Origin: Gammaproteobacteria bacterium
GTDB taxonomy: Bacteria; Pseudomonadota; Gammaproteobacteria; SZUA-229
Direction: 5' to 3'
DNA length: 13,111 nucleotides
Assembly: GCA_011051475.1 (NCBI GenBank)
Contig: DRLE01000062.1
Coordinates: forward strand, 1-13,111
Below the pieces are notes generated by a model. It did not search any database and had not been told where the DNA came from. It saw only the letters and a list, made by a program, of their open reading frames with translations. A program made the translations under genes and the position numbers. Below, in pieces: positions 6,515 through 12,505 of this stretch (its first letter is position 1; each line of letters opens with the position of its first letter).

Positions 6515-6806
6515 TTCCTTTTATCTCAGCGTTCAGGCCGAGAATGATATCGAGTCCCTGTTTGAAAACACCTTTGATCGCATCGGTCTGGGCAGCGCCG
6601 AAGGTGTCGTGCTGAACCTCAGCATTGCTTTTCGCCGGCTGGCGGAAAACAGCGCCAGTGCGGAGGATTGCAGTCATATCGCCGAAGGACTCAGGTCGCA
6701 TGTGGTGGATTCACAGATAGTGTATTTTCGCCACGAGGACGATGGCGTGAATATCCTGCGTGTGCTGGACAGATCGCTGCACCAGCCGCAGCGGGTTTCA
6801 CACTAG
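6501..6806 (+). CDS. ParE/RelE-superfamily toxin
   Basis: This 101-residue protein has the ParE pattern throughout: an early YLSVQAENDIESLFENTFDRIG helix pair, IAFRRLAENSASAED, GLRSHVVDSQIVYFRHEDDGVNILRVLDRS and a short tail. ParE toxins usually poison DNA gyrase and RelE relatives cleave mRNA; which applies here cannot be told, though the RSHVV...VYFRHEDDGVNILRVL core is ParE-like. The frame is open from 6465, but the ATG at 6501 gives the family's normal N-terminus, overlaps the antitoxin end by 14 bases and follows GGAG and AGAAGAA, so it is chosen. Length and motifs look intact, with no frameshift. Confidence 0.8.
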   Translation: MPASNSFYLSVQAENDIESLFENTFDRIGLGSAEGVVLNLSIAFRRLAENSASAEDCSHIAEGLRSHVVDSQIVYFRHEDDGVNILRVLDRSLHQPQRVSH

Positions 6807-6834
6807 GGCCTGTTAACACTAGATCAACAGGCCC
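6806..6834. terminator. Possible bidirectional hairpin between toxin and PAS-GGDEF-EAL genes
   Basis: GGGCCTGTT (6806-6814) and AACAGGCCC (6826-6834) are perfect 9-bp arms with an 11-nt loop. The structure overlaps the last base of the toxin stop and lies 26 bp past the stop of the convergent PAS-GGDEF-EAL gene. No T-run follows on either strand, so termination by this hairpin alone is uncertain. Confidence 0.4.
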
Positions 6835-6860
6835 TGGTTCGGCGATAATGCTGTCAGACT

Positions 6861-8579
6861 TCAGTTAAAGCCGTTGACAGGGTGCTCACGCAGCCAGTCC
6901 AGCAGTGCCTCTATGGGCATGGGCCTTGCAATCCAGAATCCCTGGCCGTAATCACAGCCCATTTGCTGTAATCGATTCCAGATCGGTTCGCTTTCTATGC
7001 CTTCGGCCACCACGTTCAGGCCAAGGCCATGAGCCATCTGTATGGCCGCATTGGTAATGGCGGCATCGTTGTCATTGTGGTTGATCTCGGTAATAAACGA
7101 CTTGTCGATTTTAAGTTCCTTTAGCGGCATCAGTTTGAGCTTCGACAAAGACGAATAGCCGGTGCCGAAATCATCAATCGAGAAGGTCAGCCCCAGTGCT
7201 TCCAGGCTGTTTATGGTCTCCCGGGTTTTTGGCAGACTGGACATGATTACCGATTCGGTGATTTCCAGTGTGATCATGTTCGCGGGAATGTTGAACTCGT
7301 CCAGGTAGCCCTGGATCTCGCCCGGTAACTTCATGTTCGACAGGCAATAGGGCGAAATATTGAGCGACAGGCTTTCAATCATCTGTTTATTCAGGGCCTG
7401 GCTGCATTCCTGCAGTGAGGTACGCAGGATCTTCGAGGTCAGGCGATTGATATTACCGGTTTCCTCCGCCAGGGCGATAAATTTTTCCGGGGATATGGCG
7501 CCGCGCTTTTCGTCATTCCATCTGGCCAGCACTTCCACATGAATCGCCCCTGTCTGCATATTGCGTATCGGCTGGTAATAAGGAACGATCAGATTGTCCG
7601 CCAGGGCTTCACGCAGGTCGGTAATCAGCTGCAGCCTTTCTCTGGAACTGCCAGCCGTTTCCGGGTTATAGATTTCAATACCCAGTCTCTCGGTCTTGGC
7701 CGTGTACATGGCCGATTCGGCAAGTTGCAGAAGCTGGTTGCAGTCATCGGTATGCTCCGGTACGCCGGCTATGCCAATGGCACAGCTCAGGCTTATCTTG
7801 CCATCATCCAGCAGAATCGGGCGGGAGAGAATCTGTCGTATCATCTGCGCGGTAATGCGCGACTGCGACAGGGCAATGTCGGGGAAAGCAATGACAAAAT
7901 CATCACCACCGAGGCGGGCAAGAAACTCCCCCGAGGCGACATCGGTGACCCGCGAAAGCCTTTGTGAGACTTCCTGCAGGATAATATCACCGTTCTGATG
8001 ACCCATGCTTTTGTTTATTTCCTTGAAGCGGTCAATGTCGAGAACGAACAGCACCAGTTGCTGATTCAGCGAGTTTTCATCTTTCTGGTATTTTTCCAGG
8101 TAGGTGAGAAAGGCGCTGCGGTTGGGCAGGCCGGTCAGTTCGTCAAAACTGCTCTGGTACTGAATGGTGGCAAGATGGCGTTTGCGTTCGCTGATATCAC
8201 GCGCTACGGCTATAACCATATCACCGCCTTCAATATCGACGCGCGAAAGATTGATATCTATCCAGCGATCCTTGCCGTTTTCCGGGTTGATACGGGTTTC
8301 GAATGAAACCGACTCACCCTGTATGCTGTTTCTGAAGAAAGTCCTGAATTTTTCAGCATTGTAATCTTTGCCAAGCAGTCGGGTGATGGGTGTACGCCGG
8401 TTATGCGCGGTCAGTTCCTGTTCCGAGCGCCCCAGCCAGTCTTCCGTGGTTCTGTTGCAGGTAAGAAACTTCATCTCATCGCAGAGAACAAAAATCGCTT
8501 CCTGCGTACTGTTGAAATAGGCGCGCAGCAGTTCGAGATAAAACTGGTTGTCTTCGACAGGATATTGTTTCTCGGACAT
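6861..8579 (-). CDS. PAS-GGDEF-EAL cyclic-di-GMP signalling protein
   Basis: This is a 572-residue cytoplasmic protein with no membrane segment. A PAS sensor domain spans about 15-135 and ends in the usual D-I-[ST]-E-R-K junction (128-133). The GGDEF domain spans about 136-305, with DELTGLPNRSAF (146-157), LDIDRFKEIN (180-189) and a variant signature GGDDF (224-228); no RxxD inhibitory site precedes it. The EAL domain spans about 315-565 as EVL (349-351), with Asn407, Glu439, the IDDFGTGYSSL segment (Asp469, Asp470), Lys490, Glu526 and Gln546. These are the metal-binding and catalytic positions of active phosphodiesterases. I infer that c-di-GMP hydrolysis is the main activity and that the GGDDF domain is regulatory or weakly active. 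It is the last gene of the four-gene minus-strand cluster, 51 bp after the nitrobindin-like gene. No strong ribosome site is seen. Confidence 0.92.
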   Translation of the reverse strand: MSEKQYPVEDNQFYLELLRAYFNSTQEAIFVLCDEMKFLTCNRTTEDWLGRSEQELTAHNRRTPITRLLGKDYNAEKFRTFFRNSIQGESVSFETRINPENGKDRWIDINLSRVDIEGGDMVIAVARDISERKRHLATIQYQSSFDELTGLPNRSAFLTYLEKYQKDENSLNQQLVLFVLDIDRFKEINKSMGHQNGDIILQEVSQRLSRVTDVASGEFLARLGGDDFVIAFPDIALSQSRITAQMIRQILSRPILLDDGKISLSCAIGIAGVPEHTDDCNQLLQLAESAMYTAKTERLGIEIYNPETAGSSRERLQLITDLREALADNLIVPYYQPIRNMQTGAIHVEVLARWNDEKRGAISPEKFIALAEETGNINRLTSKILRTSLQECSQALNKQMIESLSLNISPYCLSNMKLPGEIQGYLDEFNIPANMITLEITESVIMSSLPKTRETINSLEALGLTFSIDDFGTGYSSLSKLKLMPLKELKIDKSFITEINHNDNDAAITNAAIQMAHGLGLNVVAEGIESEPIWNRLQQMGCDYGQGFWIARPMPIEALLDWLREHPVNGFN

Positions 8580-8630
8580 ATCAGTGCTGCTTATCTAATG
8601 GTGTTTTACGTGTTCTGCTTTATTGCCGGT

Positions 8631-9200
8631 TCATGGTTGCCGGCTCAGGGTATTTTCATCCGTGTGTTCGAAGCTTCTTCCATAAATTTCCAGCATGGTG
8701 GTTTCACAATACTGCATCTGTGTGTCGTCGACGGTAATCCGGTGACTGAACGAGGTTGTGCGGGCGTTTTCCTGCATAAAGGGCGACTGTACAACAGACC
8801 AGTTCTTATCATCGATGCCGGCTTTTACTTCCAGTACAAGGCTGCCGTCAGCATTGGCACCGCCATTATGTTTTCCGCCGGCCAGTACGCAGACGCCGCG
8901 CGGTATGGTCAGTGAGTGCATAATGGTTGCATTTGCCGCATCCCACATCCAGTAGCCGGTTTCATCATGAAAAACCTCGTCATTGGATTTTCGCTGCACG
9001 ATCTGGCGATAATGCAGCACTGCCAGTACCTGCGTTTCTGCATTCTCAACAGTACCGATAGCACTGAAGACAATGGTTTCATAATAGGGGTTGTTTTCCT
9101 GACCGTCGGGCTCGGGGGCTATGTCCGTGCCCTTGTCACCTTTCCAGGTTCCGATCAGTTTTGTCAGCGGGCCATAATCAACCGTATTTTCGTCGCTCAT
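8631..9200 (-). CDS. Nitrobindin-like (THAP4-type) heme-binding beta-barrel protein
   Basis: This 189-residue protein has the layout of the FABP-like heme-binding beta-barrel family. Near the N-terminus is the G-T-W-x-G-x-x-G motif (LIGTWKGDKG). Long beta strands follow (YYETIVFSAIGTV, TQVLAVLHYRQIV, ETGYWMWDAANATIMHSLTIP), and a C-terminal strand YCETTMLEIYGRSFEHTDENTL contains the candidate heme-ligand histidine. Known members bind ferric heme and react with NO, peroxynitrite or peroxide; that this one does is inference. Start choice: an in-frame ATG lies at 9221, but GGGAGGAAATAAA sits directly before the ATG at 9200, so 9200 is used. It begins 21 bp after the cupin stop and precedes the PAS-GGDEF-EAL gene. 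A generic lipocalin-like protein is the alternative. Confidence 0.6.
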   Translation of the reverse strand: MSDENTVDYGPLTKLIGTWKGDKGTDIAPEPDGQENNPYYETIVFSAIGTVENAETQVLAVLHYRQIVQRKSNDEVFHDETGYWMWDAANATIMHSLTIPRGVCVLAGGKHNGGANADGSLVLEVKAGIDDKNWSVVQSPFMQENARTTSFSHRITVDDTQMQYCETTMLEIYGRSFEHTDENTLSRQP

Positions 9201-9221
9201 TTTATTTCCTCCCAATATCAT

Positions 9222-9536
9222 TTATGGGTAATGCACCGCCAGCCAAAGCGTTTCTGTATCGGGAGCAGTGCGGGTAACCCGGTGTTTTCTGTGCGCGGGG
9301 ATATGCAGCGTATCCCCTGGCGACAGCCGTGTTTCAGTGCCGTCAGCAAAAAGAATGGTGGCGTTACCGCTTAAAAGAACCAGCCATTCGTTTCTGTCCT
9401 GGTCATACCAGCCATCTTCAGGTGAAGTATGGCCGCGTGAAACAATGCGCTCAATTGTCAGTTTGCCGGTTTCAAGCAACGGTTCTATCAGTTCTTCCGG
9501 CAGCTCTTCGGGAATACCGGCATAGATATTTTTCAT
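9222..9536 (-). CDS. Single-domain cupin protein
   Basis: This is a 104-residue small beta-barrel protein from the ATG at 9536 (MKNIYAGIPEELPEEL). The frame continues upstream to 9647, but that part overlaps the end of the diguanylate cyclase gene and is not family-like. The cupin core is EWLVLLSGNATILFADGTE, LSPGDTLHIPAHRKHRV and a final TLWLAVHYP strand. The second cupin motif keeps the P-A-H-x-x-H pattern. The first motif reads WYDQDRNEW and lacks the usual HxH pair, so metal binding would differ from classical cupins. Function is unknown; such stand-alone cupins can be small-molecule sensors, isomerases or dioxygenase-like. It lies 25 bp after the cyclase stop and its stop is 21 bp before the nitrobindin-like start, so the genes are probably cotranscribed. 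Confidence 0.75.
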   Translation of the reverse strand: MKNIYAGIPEELPEELIEPLLETGKLTIERIVSRGHTSPEDGWYDQDRNEWLVLLSGNATILFADGTETRLSPGDTLHIPAHRKHRVTRTAPDTETLWLAVHYP

Positions 9537-9561
9537 CCGGATGCTGTTTCCGTAAGCCTGA

Positions 9562-10710
9562 TCAGGCGGTCTGCCTGTCGCCGTCATTACAGTTGTAACA
9601 GGCAACCCGGTTTCGCCCCGCTGCTTTCGCGTTGTACAGGGCTTCATCCGCGTGCCGGGCCAGAGTATCGATATCGGTATTGTCTGCAGCCACGCCGAAA
9701 CTCGCGGTAAACTGAAGGTGATTATCGCCCATTTCTACTGCGATTCCGGCCAGGATCTGGCGAAGTTCCTCGGCCAGCTCGCGGCCCTGTTCGACCGTGG
9801 TGCCAGGCAGTAAAACGGCAAATTCCTCGCCGCCGACGCGTGCAGCGATATCGGATTCGCGCAGGCGCTGTTGCAATATCTCGCCGGTCCTGCGCAGTGC
9901 CAGGTCGCCCATGGCATGGCCGAATTTGTCGTTGATTTTCTTGAAGTGATCGATATCCATCATGATCAGCGACAGGGGCTCATTACTGCGTTTTGCATGG
10001 CTGACTATGCGTTTGCCCTGCTCATAAAAGGCGCGGCGATTATCCAGGCCGGTCAGATCGTCGATACGCGCCAGTTGCTCCGCGGCTTCGCGGGATTTGT
10101 TCATTTCATGTTTCATCAACAGGTTCTGGTGCAGTGTGCTGCTGATCGAGCGGGTGGCGCGCACGGCCGAGACAAGGAAAAAACTCGAGCCGATAGCCAG
10201 TCCGGTAAAAACCAGGTTGTCCTGCAGGAGGAACCAGAGAGTAACCGGCAGTAACATAATGAACACGGTAAACAGAGTCATCGCGCAATGGGTTGAATAG
10301 ATGGAAATAGCGCCACCTGCCATGCCGATCAAAAAGGTAAACACCACGATCTGGTACATGAGCGAATCGGACGGCATAATAAACATGGCGCCAATGCCCC
10401 AGGCAATGGATGACAGTACCAGGGTAATGAAATAGGGTTTCTCCCAGAACAGGATGTTTTTATTGTCAGCGGGCTGTCTGCGATAGCGCAGGAACAGTAT
10501 CAGGCGTGTCAGGCCCAGGCTGAGGATAATGCTGAGCCAGGCAACAAGAATGTATTGGTCCTGTATCTTCCACAGCAGAACGGTAATCAGAATGGCATTG
10601 GCCATGCTTATAAAAACTGCAGGAAAAGACTGGGTGAATAACAGCTGCAGTTTTTCTACCTGTACCAGTTCATTCATGGGTAACGGGTTATTGAGTTTCT
10701 GCGTGAGCAT
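9562..10710 (-). CDS. Membrane-bound diguanylate cyclase (GGDEF)
   Basis: The enzyme joins two GTP into cyclic di-GMP at the cytoplasmic membrane. From the ATG at 10710 it has 382 residues. Six hydrophobic segments lie at about 28-48, 53-75, 93-113, 118-140, 145-162 and 165-185, forming an N-terminal sensory membrane region of unassigned type. A short helical linker leads to the GGDEF domain (about 215-375), with DDLTGLDNRRAFYEQ, MMDIDHFKKIND, the active signature GGEEF (293-297) and, five residues earlier, RESD (284-287), the RxxD product-inhibition site. The enzyme should therefore be active and feedback-inhibited. The frame is open to 10923, but that extension is not family-like; in-frame ATGs at 10776 and 10677 are the other candidates. 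It heads the four-gene cluster. Confidence 0.9.
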   Translation of the reverse strand: MLTQKLNNPLPMNELVQVEKLQLLFTQSFPAVFISMANAILITVLLWKIQDQYILVAWLSIILSLGLTRLILFLRYRRQPADNKNILFWEKPYFITLVLSSIAWGIGAMFIMPSDSLMYQIVVFTFLIGMAGGAISIYSTHCAMTLFTVFIMLLPVTLWFLLQDNLVFTGLAIGSSFFLVSAVRATRSISSTLHQNLLMKHEMNKSREAAEQLARIDDLTGLDNRRAFYEQGKRIVSHAKRSNEPLSLIMMDIDHFKKINDKFGHAMGDLALRRTGEILQQRLRESDIAARVGGEEFAVLLPGTTVEQGRELAEELRQILAGIAVEMGDNHLQFTASFGVAADNTDIDTLARHADEALYNAKAAGRNRVACYNCNDGDRQTA

Positions 10711-10751
10711 ATCAGTGATTGGGTTCCGGGATTGTATTACTGACTCGGGTT

Positions 10752-10768
10752 GCTTGCAGAAAGCAAGC
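10752..10768. other. Small perfect hairpin upstream of the diguanylate cyclase
   Basis: GCTTGC (10752-10757), a five-base loop AGAAA and GCAAGC (10763-10768) form a compact stem 41 bp upstream of the chosen cyclase start. It would lie in the 5' leader of the cyclase mRNA, or at the 3' side of readthrough from the aldehyde dehydrogenase gene. There is no T-run, so terminator function is doubtful. The remaining bases of 10711-10959 show no gene and no riboswitch that I recognise. Confidence 0.35.
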
Positions 10769-10959
10769 GTGTTCATCCATGAGGGTGGACCTGATGTCAG
10801 TTGCTCGTCTGACTTTCCTCTGTCAGGCAGTGTATTAAAAGAGTGTATGCCATGACAGGGCGCAATTCCAGCGAATGCCCCGTAATAATAAGCCCTCAGG
10901 GTTGATGCAGGCAGTGATGGCAACCGCTGTAGTCAACGGATACCGTGAAGATGCATTGC

Positions 10960-12396
10960 CTACAGCGAGGGTGAGCGTATGACCATCATTTTTTCAATCT
11001 GCATATCGCGGAAGGTATGTGGAATGCCGCCGGTGCCGTAACCGGAGTGCTTCAGCCCGGCAAAGGGCATCCAGTCGACGCGAAAGGCAGTGTGGTCATT
11101 GATCATTACCGCCGAGGCGTCCAGCCGGCGGAAGGCGTGCATGCAGGTGTCGATATTCTTCGAGAATACGGCCGCCTGAAAAGCAACATCCAGGCCGTTG
11201 GCGCGGGCAATGGCGTTATCGATATCCTCGTATTCATAGACGCAGATTACCGGACCGAAGATTTCATTCTTTGAAATAATCGCGTCCTCCGGCGGGTTGA
11301 GAAGAACGGTGGCAGGATACAGGCTGTCGGCTATTTTCTCACCGCCACAGAGCAGTTCCGCACCTTTGCTGACCGCATCCTGTACCCACTCATGTATGCG
11401 CTCGGTTTCTGCGTGGCGGATAATCGGGCCGATATCGGTATCGGGCAGGGTAGGGTCACCGACAGTCATACGGTTTCCGGCCTCGGCAATGGCCTGCGCC
11501 AGCTTGCGGGCAATGCGTTTTTCGGCATAGACGCGCTGCACTGAAACGCAGACCTGGCCGGCGTGATAGAAGCCGGCCTTGGCCAGCAGGGGAATGGTGT
11601 CATCCAGGTCTGCATCGGCTGCCACCACAACAGGCGCCACGCCACCGTGCTCCAGCGCGCAGCGGGCACCGGGTGCCAGTTTTGAACGCAGCATCCAGCC
11701 GACTTTTGCGCTGCCGATAAAACTGAAAAAGCCCACGCGCGGGTCGGTGACCAGTTTCGTCGCCGTTTCATGGCTGTCGGTAACGACGCCCTGACACCAG
11801 CCTTCGGGCAGGCCGGCTTCGAGCAGGATGCCGATCAGGCGAAAACAGGAGAGCGGGGTGTCCTCGGCCGGCTTGATAATCACCGGACAGCCGGCGGCAA
11901 TGGCCGGGCCGATCTGGTGTACCGCCAGGTTCAGCGGATGGTTGAAGGCACTGACCGCAACAACCACGCCGATGGGTTCACGGGTGGTAAAGGCGACGCG
12001 GTTCATGGAGGCGGGATTGAGGCGCATGGGGATTTCCTCGCCGTGATTACCACGCATGACCTCGATGCAGTTTTTTATGCCATCGATGGCGCGCGCCACT
12101 TCCACTTTCGAGTCCACCAGCGGCTTGCCACCTTCGCGTGCCGCCTCGATCGCCAGCTCGTCAAAGCGGCTTTGCATGATGGCAGCGGTTTTTTCCAGCA
12201 CGGCAATGCGGCTGTCGGCACTGAGCCAGTTGTTCCTGTTGCTGAAAAGCTCGTGCGCGGTAGTCAGCGCGGTTTCCACGGCATCAGGGCCGCCGGTTTC
12301 AATCGAAGCGATAAAGGCGCCGTCGAATGGCGCGGTAACATCCACCTTGCCATTAGCTTTCGCGCCGGGTATCTGGAGTTTGAAATGGTCGGTCAT
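10960..12396 (-). CDS. NAD(P)-dependent aldehyde dehydrogenase
   Basis: This 478-residue protein of normal family length oxidises an aldehyde to an acid, or acyl-CoA, with NAD(P)+. The active-site set is complete: Asn152 in SAFNHPL, Lys175 in IIKPAED, the cofactor loop GSAKVG (228-233), Glu249 in LEHGG (classical enzymes have LELGG), nucleophile Cys283 in GQVCVSVQRV and Glu378 in NEIFGPV. The FNHPLN and HQIGPAIAAGCPV segments recall the lactaldehyde, phosphonoacetaldehyde and sulfoacetaldehyde-type branch, but the substrate is not identifiable from sequence. The ATG at 12396 is supported by AAGGAG (12404-12409 on the minus strand), seven bases upstream. It follows the acetolactate-synthase-like gene in the same direction, and the 28-bp inverted repeat at 12413-12493 occupies most of the 109-bp gap. 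A shared pathway is inferred from that arrangement. Confidence 0.92.
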   Translation of the reverse strand: MTDHFKLQIPGAKANGKVDVTAPFDGAFIASIETGGPDAVETALTTAHELFSNRNNWLSADSRIAVLEKTAAIMQSRFDELAIEAAREGGKPLVDSKVEVARAIDGIKNCIEVMRGNHGEEIPMRLNPASMNRVAFTTREPIGVVVAVSAFNHPLNLAVHQIGPAIAAGCPVIIKPAEDTPLSCFRLIGILLEAGLPEGWCQGVVTDSHETATKLVTDPRVGFFSFIGSAKVGWMLRSKLAPGARCALEHGGVAPVVVAADADLDDTIPLLAKAGFYHAGQVCVSVQRVYAEKRIARKLAQAIAEAGNRMTVGDPTLPDTDIGPIIRHAETERIHEWVQDAVSKGAELLCGGEKIADSLYPATVLLNPPEDAIISKNEIFGPVICVYEYEDIDNAIARANGLDVAFQAAVFSKNIDTCMHAFRRLDASAVMINDHTAFRVDWMPFAGLKHSGYGTGGIPHTFRDMQIEKMMVIRSPSL

Positions 12397-12412
12397 GATA
12401 GATCTCCTTTTG

Positions 12413-12493
12413 CACCACAGAGGTCACAGAGAACACAGAGAGAATTATTTATCTTAAATCAACAACTCTGTGTTCTCTGTGACCTCTGTGGTG
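12413..12493. repeat. Perfect 28-bp inverted repeat made of CACAGAG units
   Basis: Arms 12413-12440 and 12466-12493 are perfect reverse complements around a 25-nt AT-rich loop. Each arm holds three copies of a 9-bp unit (CACAGAGGT, CACAGAGAA, CACAGAGAG on the plus strand), so the repeat is both tandem and palindromic. It ends three bases upstream of the aldehyde dehydrogenase ribosome site (12404-12409) and begins 12 bases after the upstream gene's stop. It could form a very stable hairpin in the shared mRNA. Confidence 0.85.
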
Positions 12494-12505
12494 AAGTTTT
12501 TGGTT

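Noticed and set aside
10711..10923. N-terminal extension of the diguanylate cyclase to base 10923
   Set aside because: The extra 71 residues have no domain or signal pattern, and the membrane region begins after the ATG at 10710. The true start could still be 10776 or 10677.
10925..10967. CGCTGTAG...CTACAGCG inverted pair as a terminator for the aldehyde dehydrogenase
   Set aside because: The arms are only 8 bp, the loop is 27 nt, there is no T-run, and the structure overlaps the stop codon. Chance is as likely.
12413..12493. CRISPR-like array, because of repeated CACAGAG units
   Set aside because: The units are 9 bp apart without spacers and the two arms are inverted. It is a palindromic tandem repeat, not a CRISPR array.
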